Part shown: positions 17,771-26,327 of the stretch, piece after piece
Numbering within the stretch: the stretch's first letter is position 1
How the letters are laid out: every line of letters begins with the position of its first letter
Assembly (NCBI GenBank): GCA_038250905.1
Contig: JBBSBV010000009.1
Location: forward strand, 1 to 64,000
Direction: 5' to 3'
DNA length: 64,000 bases
From: JAENVU01 sp038250905
GTDB taxonomy: Bacteria > Actinomycetota > Acidimicrobiia > IMCC26256 > JAENVU01
Made by a program: the position numbers and the translations under genes
The notes under the pieces: generated by a model
What the model was told of the DNA's origin: nothing
The model's input: only the letters and a program-made list of their open reading frames with translations
Database searches by the model: none

Positions 17771-18445
17771 TCATGAAGGAATAAACGTCCGATCACCCGC
17801 GGCCGGGGCGTCGGCGAGCCAGGTGGTCCGGCGCGCCAACTCGGGGTCGGTCACCAGCCGCGAGGCCGGGAGCCCCGGATCGCCGGCGAGCACCTGCCCC
17901 AACGCATGCCGCTTCTCGGTGCCGGCCACGGTGACCACGATCGCGTCGGCCGCTGCGAGGGCGGCGAAGGTCAGGGTGAGGCGCGGGTGGGGGTGGAGTG
18001 CGTCGCCGGCCGGCAGGACCCACCGCTCGGTCTCGTCGAGCGCTGACGACCCGGGGAACAACGACGCGGTGTGGCCGTCGGGCCCGAGACCGAGATGGAC
18101 AACGCCCAGCGCGGGCGCCGCTCGGAGCGCGGCTTCATAGTTGCGGGCCGCGGTCTCCACATCGGGGCCGGCCTCGGCCATGGAGTGCACGGCGACTCCG
18201 GGAATCGCGTCGAGCCACACCGCGCGGGCCATGCCCTCGTTCGATTCGGGATCCGCCACGGGGACGAACCGCTCGTCGCCGAACCAGAACGCGGTGGTCG
18301 ACCAGTCGACGCCCGCGGCCGCCGTCGCCACGTAACACTCCCGGGCCGTGGTCCCGCCCGAGAGGGCGATCGAATGCGGTCGGCGTTTCCCGACGAAGTT
18401 CGCAAAGGCCGCGGGGACTGCGTCGACCAGGTGCAGATCAGGCAT
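17771..18445 (-). CDS. pgl: 6-phosphogluconolactonase
   Basis: A 224-residue protein of the glucosamine/galactosamine-6-phosphate isomerase superfamily, Pgl/DevB branch, that hydrolyses 6-phosphogluconolactone in the oxidative pentose phosphate pathway. Diagnostic segments: IALSGGTTARECY, WFGDERFVPVADPESNEGMAR, GLGPDGHTASLFPGS and TVAGTEKRHAL. Slightly shorter than the usual 230-260 residues. In many actinobacteria it sits with zwf, tal and tkt; tal and tkt are nearby (19.2-22.2 kb), but no zwf is in this window. Confidence 0.93.
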   Translation of the reverse strand: MPDLHLVDAVPAAFANFVGKRRPHSIALSGGTTARECYVATAAAGVDWSTTAFWFGDERFVPVADPESNEGMARAVWLDAIPGVAVHSMAEAGPDVETAARNYEAALRAAPALGVVHLGLGPDGHTASLFPGSSALDETERWVLPAGDALHPHPRLTLTFAALAAADAIVVTVAGTEKRHALGQVLAGDPGLPASRLVTDPELARRTTWLADAPAAGDRTFIPS

Positions 18446-18465
18446 GAGCGCGTGATACTACGAAC

Positions 18466-19173
18466 GTGGTCCCCGGAAGTCTCGACCTGGCCCGGCTCAC
18501 ACCGGAGGCAACACCGGCCGCTCTCGCGGCGTGGCATCGCGATCATCCCGTCGACGCCGAGATCGTCGTGCACGGCAGCTGGTACGGGCCGGTGCCGTTC
18601 GACTCGGTGGCAGAAGGTGCGGGAACCGCAGTGGTGAGCGGGACGAGCGGGCTCGGTCGGTCCCAGTGGACCCTGCGCCGGGAACCGACCTTGCCCGATC
18701 TCGTCGCCCCACTGCTCCGGGTACTCGTGGTGGGTCTCAATCCGAGCGTCTACTCGGCCGAGCGGGGCGTGGCCTTCGCTCGTCCCGGCAACCGGTTCTG
18801 GCCGGCCGCGATCGCCGCCGGTCTGGTCACGACCGATCGCGACCCGTGGGCGGCGTTCGGCGCGGGCGTCGGCTTCACCGACCTCGTCAAACGCGCGTCG
18901 GCCCGGGCCGACGTGCTCACCCGGGACGAATACGCGACGGGGACCGGCCGGGTCCGCTCGCTGGTGGAGTGGCTTGCGCCGCGGGTCGTGTGCTTCGCGG
19001 GGCTCACCGGATTCCGGAAGAGTGTCGACTCCTCGGCCGCCATCGGGCGGCAGCCCGACGGTTTCGGGGGTGCGATCGCCTACGTGATGCCCAACCCGAG
19101 TGGGGTGAACACGCACTCGTCACTCGCCGACCTGACCGCGCACTTCACTACGGTCGGGAAACTCGCGTCCTGA
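18466..19173 (+). CDS. Mug/TDG-family mismatch uracil-DNA glycosylase
   Basis: A 235-residue protein whose C-terminal two thirds are a Mug-type glycosylase: VLVVGLNPSVYSAERGVAFARPGNRFWPAAIAAGL (catalytic Asn in GLNPS) and VMPNPSGVNTHSS. It removes uracil or thymine opposite G after deamination, useful in a high-GC genome. The first about 80 residues (HPVDAEIVVHGSWYGPVPF) are an extra N-terminal domain I do not recognise. GTG start with a GATACT box 6 bases upstream, leaderless style. Divergent from pgl with a 20-base gap. Confidence 0.88.
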   Translation: MVPGSLDLARLTPEATPAALAAWHRDHPVDAEIVVHGSWYGPVPFDSVAEGAGTAVVSGTSGLGRSQWTLRREPTLPDLVAPLLRVLVVGLNPSVYSAERGVAFARPGNRFWPAAIAAGLVTTDRDPWAAFGAGVGFTDLVKRASARADVLTRDEYATGTGRVRSLVEWLAPRVVCFAGLTGFRKSVDSSAAIGRQPDGFGGAIAYVMPNPSGVNTHSSLADLTAHFTTVGKLAS

Positions 19174-19186
19174 CCGAGCGGCTGCC

Positions 19187-20269
19187 TCACAACTCGGCGG
19201 CGTGCTTGTCCAGCGTGGCGAGCAGGTCGGTGTAGGACTTCGCGAACGACGCGACGCCCTCGCGCTCGATGGTCGCGGTGACGTCGTCGAAGTCGATGCC
19301 CGCCGCGGCGAGGTCGGCCATCAGTTGGTGCGCGGCGGCAATGCCCTCGATCACGGTGTCGCCGCGGAGGTCGATCCCCGGTACGCGCAGCGCCTCGATC
19401 GACGCCGGCGCCAGCGTGTTCACGGTGTCGGGGCCGATCAGCGTGTCGACGTAGAGCGTGGGGGAGTAGTCCTTGTTCTTGGTCGACGTCGACGCCCACA
19501 ACGGACGCTGGAGGTTGGCCCCGGGCAACGCGTCCCACCGCGGTCCGGCAAACGTGGCCCGGAACGCCTCGTAGGCGAGCTTGGCGTTGGCGACCGCGGC
19601 CTGACCGCGCAGCGGGGAGTCGGCCGGCAGGCGCCGGTCGAGCTCGGTGTCCACCCGGCTCACGAAGAACGACGCCACCGAGTTCACGGTGGTGATGTCC
19701 TCACCCTGCGCGACGCGCTGTTCGAGGCCGGCGATGTAGGCCTCCTTCACCTCGGCATAGCGGTCGAGGCTGAAGATCAGGGTGACGTTGACGTTGATGC
19801 CCGCCGCGATGGTGCGGGTGATCGCCGGGATGCCTTCGACCGTCGCCGGGATCTTGATCATGATGTTGGGCCGGTCGAGCCGCTTCCAGAGCGCGGCGGC
19901 CTGTTCGACAGTGGCATCGGTGTCGTGCGCCAGCAGCGGCGAGACCTCGATGGAGACGAACCCGTCGTGACCGTCGAGTCCGTCGTAGACCGGACGCAGC
20001 ACGTCCGCCGCGCCGCCGACGTCACGGATGGCCAACTCCCAGAACGTCTCCTCGATGTTGCGCTCCGCGGCCTTGGCTTCCTTGATCGCGTCGTCGTATC
20101 CCTCGCCGCCCGAGATGGCCTTCTCGAAGATCGTGGGGTTCGACGTGACACCCCGGATGCCGTCGTCGCGGACGAGGTCGTGCAGACCACCGCCCGTGAC
20201 GAGGGTGTGGGTGATGTTGTCGTACCACGGGCTCTGCCCGAAGTCGTTCAGGCGGGCGATCTCACTCAT
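19187..20269 (-). CDS. tal: Transaldolase
   Basis: A 360-residue transaldolase of the actinobacterial TalB-like group. GIRGVTSNPTIFEKAISG and the Schiff-base lysine segment PNIMIKIPATVEGIPAI are present, as is LYVDTLIGPDTVNT with the TSTKNKDYSPTLY catalytic neighbourhood. It transfers dihydroxyacetone units in the non-oxidative pentose phosphate pathway. The ATG overlaps the transketolase stop (ATGA), so the pair is an operon. Confidence 0.95.
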   Translation of the reverse strand: MSEIARLNDFGQSPWYDNITHTLVTGGGLHDLVRDDGIRGVTSNPTIFEKAISGGEGYDDAIKEAKAAERNIEETFWELAIRDVGGAADVLRPVYDGLDGHDGFVSIEVSPLLAHDTDATVEQAAALWKRLDRPNIMIKIPATVEGIPAITRTIAAGINVNVTLIFSLDRYAEVKEAYIAGLEQRVAQGEDITTVNSVASFFVSRVDTELDRRLPADSPLRGQAAVANAKLAYEAFRATFAGPRWDALPGANLQRPLWASTSTKNKDYSPTLYVDTLIGPDTVNTLAPASIEALRVPGIDLRGDTVIEGIAAAHQLMADLAAAGIDFDDVTATIEREGVASFAKSYTDLLATLDKHAAEL

Positions 20270-22212
20270 GCGTCGGCTCCGATCAGGGCAAGGGCGCGGT
20301 TCACGACGTTCTCGACACTGAACCCGAACATTTCGAGCGCGACATCGCCGGGGGCGGAGGCACCGAAGCGGTCGATGGCGACGACGTCGTCGGTGTACCG
20401 CTCCCACCCGAAGCTCACACCGGCCTCCACCGCCAACGTAGGTACACCCGGAGGCAGGACGTCGGCCTGGTCATCGAGGTCACGCTGCGCGAAGAACTCC
20501 CAGCAGGGCATCGACACGACCCGGACCGAGTGACCGGCGGCGCGCAACTGCTCGGCGGCGTCGACACACAGCCACACCTCGGAGCCGGTGCCGATGAGCA
20601 CCAACCCGGGATCCTCGTCACTGCTCAACACGTACGCGCCGGACGCCACGCCCTCGGCGGCCATCGACGCGGTGCCCTCGAGGACCGGCAGGTTCTGGCG
20701 AGAGAGGATGAACGCGGTCGGGCCCTTGCCGGTCACGTGGATGCGCCACGCGGCGGCGGTCTCGTTGGCGTCGGCCGGGCGGATGACGGGCAGACCCGGC
20801 ATGGCGCGCAGCGACGCGAGTTGCTCGATGGGTTGGTGGGTCGGGCCGTCCTCGCCCACGCCGACCGAGTCGTGCGACCAGACAAACGCGACCTTGTACT
20901 GGGAGAGCGCCGCGAGTCGGACCGCACCGCGCATGTAGTCGGAGAACGCGAAGAACGTGCCGCCGAAGGGCATGAGGCCACTCACCGACATGCCGTTCAT
21001 GACCGCACCCATGCCGTGCTCGCGAACGCCGAAGTACACCTGCCGCTCGGGGTTGTCGGGGATGGCGGTCCCGGTGTTCCCGGTGAGGTCCGCACCCCCG
21101 CCGACCAGACCGGGGACGACGTCGACGATCGCGTCGAGCGCGTCCTTGCAGGCCACGCGGGTGGCCAGGCTCTCGCCCGCGGGCCACGAGGGGAGCTTGG
21201 CCTCCCAGCCTTCGAGTCCCACACCCGCGATGCACGCGTCGTACTCGGGGGCCGACGCGGCCTCGTGGCGCGCGGTCCACGCGGCGCGCACCTTCTCGCC
21301 GCGGCGACCGGCGGCGCGGTACATCGCGAGGACGTCCTCCGGCACGTAGAACTGCTCGTCCGGCGGCATCCCGCCGATCTCCTTGACCGCGCGGATGTCG
21401 TCGGCGTCGAACGGGTTGGCGTGCGCCTTGGGGGAGTCGGTCCACTTCGGCGACGGGTAGCCGATGTGCGAGCGCAGCACGAGCAGGCTCGGCCGGCCGG
21501 TCTCGGCCATCGCGGTGCGGAATCCCGCCTCGAGCGCGTCGAGGTCGTTCGCCACCTCACCCAGTTCCAGCACGTGCCAGCCGTACCCGCGGAACCGCTC
21601 GCAGGCGTCGTCGGTCAGCGCGAGTTCGGTGACGCCGTCGATCGTCACGTGATTGTCGTCGTAGACCGCGATCAGGCGGCCGAGTCCGAGGTGCCCGGCG
21701 AGCGACGCCGCCTCGTGGCTCACACCTTCGGAGAGGCAACCGTCGCCCGCGACGACGAACGTGTGGTGGTCGGTGAGTTCGGCGCCGAACCGTTTGCGCA
21801 GGTCCTCCTCGGCGAGCGCGATACCCACCGCGTTGGCGATGCCCTGGCCGAGCGGACCGGTCGTGACCTCGACCCCTGCGGTGTGGCGGTATTCGGGGTG
21901 GCCGGGGGTGGCCGATCCCCACTGCCGGAAGTCGCGCAGGTCGTCGAGCGTGAGGCCGTAGCCGGTGAGGTGCAGCATCGAGTAGAGCAGCACCGAGGCA
22001 TGCCCGGCCGAGAGCACGAACCGGTCGCGGTCGGGCCAGTCGGGCGCGGTCACGTCGTAGTTCATGATCCGGGTGAACAGCACGTGGGCGAGGGGGGCAA
22101 GCGCGAGCGCCGTGCCCTGGTGACCGGATTTCGCCTGCTGCACCGCGTCGAGCGACAGCCCGCGGATCACGCTGACCCCGCGCGAGTCCAGGTCGGTGTT
22201 CAGGTCTGTCAT
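20266..22212 (-). CDS. tkt: Transketolase
   Basis: A 648-residue thiamine-diphosphate enzyme that moves two-carbon ketol units between sugar phosphates. ThDP/Mg motif GDGCLSEGVSHEAASLAGHLGLGRLIAVYDDN; substrate and dimer residues in GHQGTALALAP, GPLGQGIANAVGIA, FGVREHGMGAVMNG and HDSVGVGEDGPTHQP. Length is normal. The ATG at 22212 has GGAGGAG 9 bases upstream. Operon with tal downstream; divergent from a quinone oxidoreductase. Confidence 0.96.
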   Translation of the reverse strand: MTDLNTDLDSRGVSVIRGLSLDAVQQAKSGHQGTALALAPLAHVLFTRIMNYDVTAPDWPDRDRFVLSAGHASVLLYSMLHLTGYGLTLDDLRDFRQWGSATPGHPEYRHTAGVEVTTGPLGQGIANAVGIALAEEDLRKRFGAELTDHHTFVVAGDGCLSEGVSHEAASLAGHLGLGRLIAVYDDNHVTIDGVTELALTDDACERFRGYGWHVLELGEVANDLDALEAGFRTAMAETGRPSLLVLRSHIGYPSPKWTDSPKAHANPFDADDIRAVKEIGGMPPDEQFYVPEDVLAMYRAAGRRGEKVRAAWTARHEAASAPEYDACIAGVGLEGWEAKLPSWPAGESLATRVACKDALDAIVDVVPGLVGGGADLTGNTGTAIPDNPERQVYFGVREHGMGAVMNGMSVSGLMPFGGTFFAFSDYMRGAVRLAALSQYKVAFVWSHDSVGVGEDGPTHQPIEQLASLRAMPGLPVIRPADANETAAAWRIHVTGKGPTAFILSRQNLPVLEGTASMAAEGVASGAYVLSSDEDPGLVLIGTGSEVWLCVDAAEQLRAAGHSVRVVSMPCWEFFAQRDLDDQADVLPPGVPTLAVEAGVSFGWERYTDDVVAIDRFGASAPGDVALEMFGFSVENVVNRALALIGADA

Positions 22213-22283
22213 TCGAGCGTTCTCCTCCGCCAAGAGTTTTGCGAAGACTACGTTGCGATTACCCCGAGCAAAGGACTCCAAAC
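22213..22283. promoter_or_regulatory. Divergent promoter with overlapping -10 boxes (tkt / quinone oxidoreductase)
   Basis: Within 71 bases a TACGTT box reads rightward (22249-22254) and a TAGTCT box reads leftward (22250-22245). They share the central TA. Expected start points fall about 20 bases before each ribosome site. Only the -10-like boxes are seen; the -35 elements are unclear. Confidence 0.4.
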
Positions 22284-23246
22284 ATGCGTGCCGCCGTCTA
22301 TTACGAGACCGGTTCTCCCGACGTGTTCCGTTACGAGGAGATTGCGGACCCCGAGTGCTTCCCCGGTGGCGTGGTCATTCAGGTCGAGGCGATCAGCATC
22401 GAGGGCGGCGACACGCTCAATCGGCTCGGCGGAGAGATGCCGGCCGTCCCGCACGTCGTGGGGTACCAGTGTGCGGGGACGATCGTGGAGGTCGGCGAAG
22501 GGGTCACCGACCGCCACGTCGGGCAACGGGTCGTGGCCACCTCCTTCTACGGTTCCCACGCCGAGCGGTTCGTCACGTTGGCGTTGATGACCTGGCCGAT
22601 CCCTGACGGTGGCGACATCGTCGCCTGCGCGTGCGTCCCGGTGGCGTTCGGCACCGCGTCCGACTGCCTCTTCGAGTTCGGCCGGCTCCAGGCGGGCGAA
22701 ACCGTGTTGATCCAGGCCGGTGCCGGTGGGGTCGGCACCGCCGCGATCCAACTCGCGAAGCGGGCCGGGGCGACGGTGCTCGCCACCGCGTCGAGCCCCG
22801 AACGGCTCGAGCGGCTGCGCGAACTCGGGATGGATCACGGCATCGACTACACGCAGGCCGGGTGGGTCGACGAGGTCAAGACCAAGTCGGGCGGCTGGGG
22901 CGTCAACGTGGTCGTCGACCCGGTCGGCGGCAAGATCCTGCAGGGGAGCATCGCCTGCCTCGCGCCGCGTGGGCGTGCCATCTCGGTCGGTTCCGCCGGT
23001 CGGGATCCGCAGTTGCTCGACATCTCCGACCTCGCGCCTGGCAACCGCTCGCTCACGGGCGTCTTCTTCGGCGCCGAGATCGGTACCGACCGCGCCCAGA
23101 AGCTCGTGGCGGATCTCGTCGCCGACGTGGCGACCGGCGAACTGCGAGTGGTGGTCGACCGCACGTTCCCGCTCAGCGAGGCCGCCGCGGCGCACGCATA
23201 CATCGAGTCCCGCCAGGCCGTCGGACGAGTGGTACTGATCCCGTAA
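22284..23246 (+). CDS. Zinc-independent quinone oxidoreductase (MDR superfamily)
   Basis: A 320-residue medium-chain reductase of the QOR type. The N-terminal GroES-like catalytic fold contains VVGYQCAGTIVEVGEGV; the NADPH-binding Rossmann motif is LIQAGAGGVGTAAIQLAKRAGA. The zinc-ligand pattern of alcohol dehydrogenases is missing, which fits QOR enzymes that reduce quinones or enones with NADPH. In mycobacteria a qor gene lies beside ctaB and tkt, so its divergent placement next to tkt preserves part of that neighbourhood. Confidence 0.88.
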   Translation: MRAAVYYETGSPDVFRYEEIADPECFPGGVVIQVEAISIEGGDTLNRLGGEMPAVPHVVGYQCAGTIVEVGEGVTDRHVGQRVVATSFYGSHAERFVTLALMTWPIPDGGDIVACACVPVAFGTASDCLFEFGRLQAGETVLIQAGAGGVGTAAIQLAKRAGATVLATASSPERLERLRELGMDHGIDYTQAGWVDEVKTKSGGWGVNVVVDPVGGKILQGSIACLAPRGRAISVGSAGRDPQLLDISDLAPGNRSLTGVFFGAEIGTDRAQKLVADLVADVATGELRVVVDRTFPLSEAAAAHAYIESRQAVGRVVLIP

Positions 23247-23277
23247 TTCCCGCTCTTGCGACCGTATTGCCTGCTCT

Positions 23278-23314
23278 GCCGAGCGACGGCACTTCGAGTC
23301 GCAGGCCGCTCGGC
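23278..23314. terminator. Hairpin between convergent genes
   Basis: An 8-bp perfect stem (23278-23285 with 23307-23314) encloses a 21-base loop. It is in the 120-base gap between two convergent genes, so it may act as a bidirectional terminator. No T-tract on either side. Confidence 0.35.
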
Positions 23315-23366
23315 CCCCGCTCGGCGCAACGCCGGTTCGCAGGTCGTGCTCCCGCCTCGCTTCGGG

Positions 23367-24515
23367 TCAGTGGTTGAAGAGGGCGATGCTGGCGGTGAAG
23401 CCGTGGACGTGGTTCGCGCCGCCGACCGGACCGATCTCGCCGGCACAGAATCCGCCTGCGACCGGGATCGGACCGAGGAGGTCACGCAGGGTCGCCGCGT
23501 CGTGGTTCGCCACGCCGAAGAGCTGCACACCCCGACCGGTACACGTCATGAGCAGCGCGGCCTGCGCCGTGTGCCCCGCGAGCATGTGGCGCAGGTCGGC
23601 GTCGGCCGCGGCCGCGTCCCGCACCTGGAACTGCAGCGTCTGGCCGATGTCGACGTGCGCGGCGATGGCGAGGGCACCGTCGTCGCTGCGGGCACCGAGC
23701 ACGTTGCGGACGAGGAAGTCGCCCCGACCGAAGTCGACGAGGTGTTCGTCGACCACCAGTCCCACGTGCAGCCCCCGTTGGAGTTGCTCGCGCTCGTCCT
23801 CGGGCATCGCGGCGGCCACTTCCTGGAGGCGTTCGAGCGCGGTGCGACCACCCAACTCCTGCACGTAGTTCCCGTCGACCGCCGTCACCGTGTAGGGCTG
23901 ACCGATGGGGCGGCACCCCTGCGACACCACCGGCGTGACCAGATCTTCGCCCGGGAGCAGCACGCCGACGGCACCCCGGTCGAGCACGCGGTCGTTCGCG
24001 AGCAACCGGTTCACGCCTGGCCCGTTCGCCGCCGAGGCCATACCGCCGATCACCTGGAGTTGCGGGTGGGAGACCGAGAAGGCGCGCAGTACGCCGTCGA
24101 CCGGGAAGGTGAAGGGATCGGCAAGCAGCAACAACGTGTGGGCGTCGTCCACCTGGTCACCCGGCCAGCCGCGGAGCGTGACCCCGTCGTCGTACGGGTT
24201 CACGTCGAGGGTCACGACCCGGGCGGGGCTCGAGTCGAGGTGCGCGGCCCACACCGAGATCGCGGCTTGGTCCTCCACTTCACGGCCGACGCCGATCACC
24301 GCGGCGTTGGTCGAACCGATCAGCGCCTGCGGCTCCAACACCGCGCGCAGCACCCCGCCGATGTCCTCGCTCGCGCCTGCGAAATGCGGCGACACGAAGA
24401 CCACGAGGAGATCGACGCGATGACCGTCGAGTTGCTCGAGCACCGAACCCGCGAGTTCACCGACAGCCTGCGCCGCCACTGGGTGCTCGGAAATCGCTGA
24501 CGCGTACCGATTCAT
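23367..24515 (-). CDS. FIST-domain signal/sensory protein
   Basis: A 382-residue protein with FIST_N (about 30-220) and FIST_C (about 225-365) domains: LLVVFVSPHF, LIGSTNAAVIGVGREVE, VIGGMASAANGPGVNRLL, then LLMTCTGRGVQLFG and IPVAGGFCAGEIGPVGG. FIST domains are thought to bind small ligands, possibly amino acids, and occur alone or fused to signalling outputs; no output domain is fused here. ATG 24515 overlaps the stop of the NagA-like gene (ATGA). The ligand is unknown; linkage to NagA and a glycosyltransferase may hint at cell-wall sugar sensing. Confidence 0.85.
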   Translation of the reverse strand: MNRYASAISEHPVAAQAVGELAGSVLEQLDGHRVDLLVVFVSPHFAGASEDIGGVLRAVLEPQALIGSTNAAVIGVGREVEDQAAISVWAAHLDSSPARVVTLDVNPYDDGVTLRGWPGDQVDDAHTLLLLADPFTFPVDGVLRAFSVSHPQLQVIGGMASAANGPGVNRLLANDRVLDRGAVGVLLPGEDLVTPVVSQGCRPIGQPYTVTAVDGNYVQELGGRTALERLQEVAAAMPEDEREQLQRGLHVGLVVDEHLVDFGRGDFLVRNVLGARSDDGALAIAAHVDIGQTLQFQVRDAAAADADLRHMLAGHTAQAALLMTCTGRGVQLFGVANHDAATLRDLLGPIPVAGGFCAGEIGPVGGANHVHGFTASIALFNH

Positions 24516-25462
24516 TCCTCGCGACGGTACACACACCGGTCGTCGAACCAGACCGATTCCACGGTCAGATCTTCCGCAAGTTCGATCTCGCCACGGACGG
24601 TATCGAGGCCCAACACCGACGCGGGCCGGGTCGACGCGGCCGCGTGGGCCGATGCGAACGGCACCCCCAGCCCCACTGCATTGCGAACGGCCTGATCGAG
24701 CAACGAGACGGCCCCGGTGAGCGTTCCGTTCGCGAGGAACGCGGCGCTCCGCTCCGCCGTTACCGCCGAGTCGAAGTAGTGCACGTCGGTGGCGACGGCA
24801 TCGCTCACGAGGATCGGCTCACCGGCGCGGAACACCGTCCGCACCATCGCCGGGTGCACGTGGACGAGATCACCGATGAGGGTCGGCGTCAGCGGGACAC
24901 CGGGATCGAGCGCGGCACCGACGATGCCCGGCTCCCGATGATGAAGGGGCCCCATGCCGTTGAAGAGGTGCGTGGTCAAGGTGGCGCCCGCCGCCGCGGC
25001 CGCGATCGCCTGCTCGTACGTGCAGGTGGTGTGGCCGAGCGCGACCACCACGCCGCGATCCACGAGCATTCGGATGCCGGCGCAGTCGGGGTCGGCTTCG
25101 GGTGCGATGGTGACGAGGCGGACCAGTCCCGGGTGCCGGTCGAGCAGGCCGCTCAGCCACTCGACGTCCATGGCCCGCAGCATGGCCACCGGGTGCGCGC
25201 CGGGTGCGCCGCCGAGGAACGGGCCTTCGAGATGCACACCGTGGATCGGGGGCAGCGCCCGCGCCCGCGCCTGCGCCGCGGCGACCCGGTCGAGCGCCGC
25301 GTCGTACCGGTCGAGGGGCATCGAGCAGATCGTCGGCAGATAGCCGACCACACCGGCCGCGAGCAGGCGTTGCCCGACGCGATCCCAGTCGTCGCCCTCG
25401 GCCACCGAGAAGTCGATGGCACCGACCCCATTGATCTGCAGGTCGATATAACCCGTGATCAC
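24512..25462 (-). CDS. nagA: N-acetylglucosamine-6-phosphate deacetylase-like amidohydrolase, N-terminally short
   Basis: A 316-residue amidohydrolase of the NagA type. The metal and catalytic residues are all visible: HLEGPFLGG (Glu), ALGHTTCTYEQA (His), THLFNGMGPLHHREPG (His) and LVSDAVATD (catalytic Asp). It would convert GlcNAc-6-P to GlcN-6-P in cell-wall recycling or chitin use. It starts at GTG 25462 directly with GYIDLQINGVGAIDF, so the first about 45-50 residues of the usual beta-sandwich domain are missing; the frame continues upstream, but only as antisense of the neighbour. GTGA overlap with the glycosyltransferase. Confidence 0.82.
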   Translation of the reverse strand: MITGYIDLQINGVGAIDFSVAEGDDWDRVGQRLLAAGVVGYLPTICSMPLDRYDAALDRVAAAQARARALPPIHGVHLEGPFLGGAPGAHPVAMLRAMDVEWLSGLLDRHPGLVRLVTIAPEADPDCAGIRMLVDRGVVVALGHTTCTYEQAIAAAAAGATLTTHLFNGMGPLHHREPGIVGAALDPGVPLTPTLIGDLVHVHPAMVRTVFRAGEPILVSDAVATDVHYFDSAVTAERSAAFLANGTLTGAVSLLDQAVRNAVGLGVPFASAHAAASTRPASVLGLDTVRGEIELAEDLTVESVWFDDRCVYRREE

Positions 25463-26169
25463 GAAGAGGCGCCGAGGGCCACGCGCAGTTTGGCGAGGCC
25501 GAGGAGCGTGCGGGGCACGCGACGCGCGATCGACGTCCGGGCCGGGCGCATCTCGACGACCGACACCGGCACCTCGGCCACGAGGTAGCCACTGCGCTCG
25601 GCGCGCAGGATGAGTTCGGTGTCGAAGAGGTCCGATCCGTTCCGGCACGCGGTCACCGCCGGGCGGAGGACGCCGAGGTTCAGCGCCTTCATGCCGTGCG
25701 TGTCCGAGACCGTGAGCCCGAAACCGACGCGCAGCAGCGTCGAGAACACACCGGTGGCGAGGCGACGCACGAGCACCCGCTCGTCGGAGGCACCCGGGCC
25801 TCGCTTCGACCCGACCACGATCACCGGGCCGACCGGATCGGCTCCGCCGTCGAGGACGTGGAGCGCCTCCTTCATGAACTGCAGGTCCCAGAAGTCGACG
25901 TCGAAGATCACCGCGACGTCACCGCGGGATGCGAGGAGGCCCGTCCGCAGCGCCTCGCCGTAGTTGGCGACACGCATCGTGTGCAGTTCCACCTCGGGGA
26001 CGGCCTCGACGATGCGCCGGGCGACGGTCACCGTGCCGTCGGTCGAGCCGTTCTCCACGATGTGGACCTCGAACGGGTCGCCGAGCGCGCGGAGGCCGTC
26101 GACGAGTTGGCGCACGGTCGTACCGAGCAGGGCCGCTTCGTTGTACGCGGGGATGACGACTGAGATCAC
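25459..26169 (-). CDS. Family 2 glycosyltransferase (DPM1/GtrB-like)
   Basis: A 236-residue GT2 enzyme: ISVVIPAYNEAALL, VENGSTDGT, the metal-binding DVDFWD (DXD) and KALNLGVLRPAV. The HIVENGSTDGTVTVA and SDTHGMKA features resemble transferases that move sugars to polyprenyl phosphate, but there is no C-terminal membrane domain. GTG 26169 is preceded by GGAGG; longer frames have no ribosome site. First gene of an operon with the NagA-like and FIST genes. Confidence 0.83.
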   Translation of the reverse strand: MISVVIPAYNEAALLGTTVRQLVDGLRALGDPFEVHIVENGSTDGTVTVARRIVEAVPEVELHTMRVANYGEALRTGLLASRGDVAVIFDVDFWDLQFMKEALHVLDGGADPVGPVIVVGSKRGPGASDERVLVRRLATGVFSTLLRVGFGLTVSDTHGMKALNLGVLRPAVTACRNGSDLFDTELILRAERSGYLVAEVPVSVVEMRPARTSIARRVPRTLLGLAKLRVALGASS

Positions 26170-26295
26170 GGGGCCTCCGGGATATGTCCGGCGCCATCTT
26201 GGCGCACGGCTCGGGGCGATGGGGGGCACGACGGTCGATACCAATGTCGGCCACCGGAGGTTCATTCCTTGAACCCGATTCGTTCACCTGCGATC

Positions 26296-26301
26296 TAGGG
26301 T
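26296..26301 (+). promoter_or_regulatory. -10-like box before the acyl-CoA ligase
   Basis: TAGGGT about 27 bases before the GTG start, leaving a short 5' leader that contains the GAGGAG ribosome site (26317-26322). The 158-base gap 26170-26327 otherwise shows no clear structure. Confidence 0.4.
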
Positions 26302-26327
26302 GCGGCCTCCGCGTGAAGAGGAGAGCC

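Noticed and set aside
17771..22212. Complete ctaB-tkt-tal-zwf-opcA-pgl cluster as in mycobacteria
   Set aside because: tkt, tal and pgl are here but on split transcription units, ctaB is about 14 kb away, and no zwf or opcA was found in the window.
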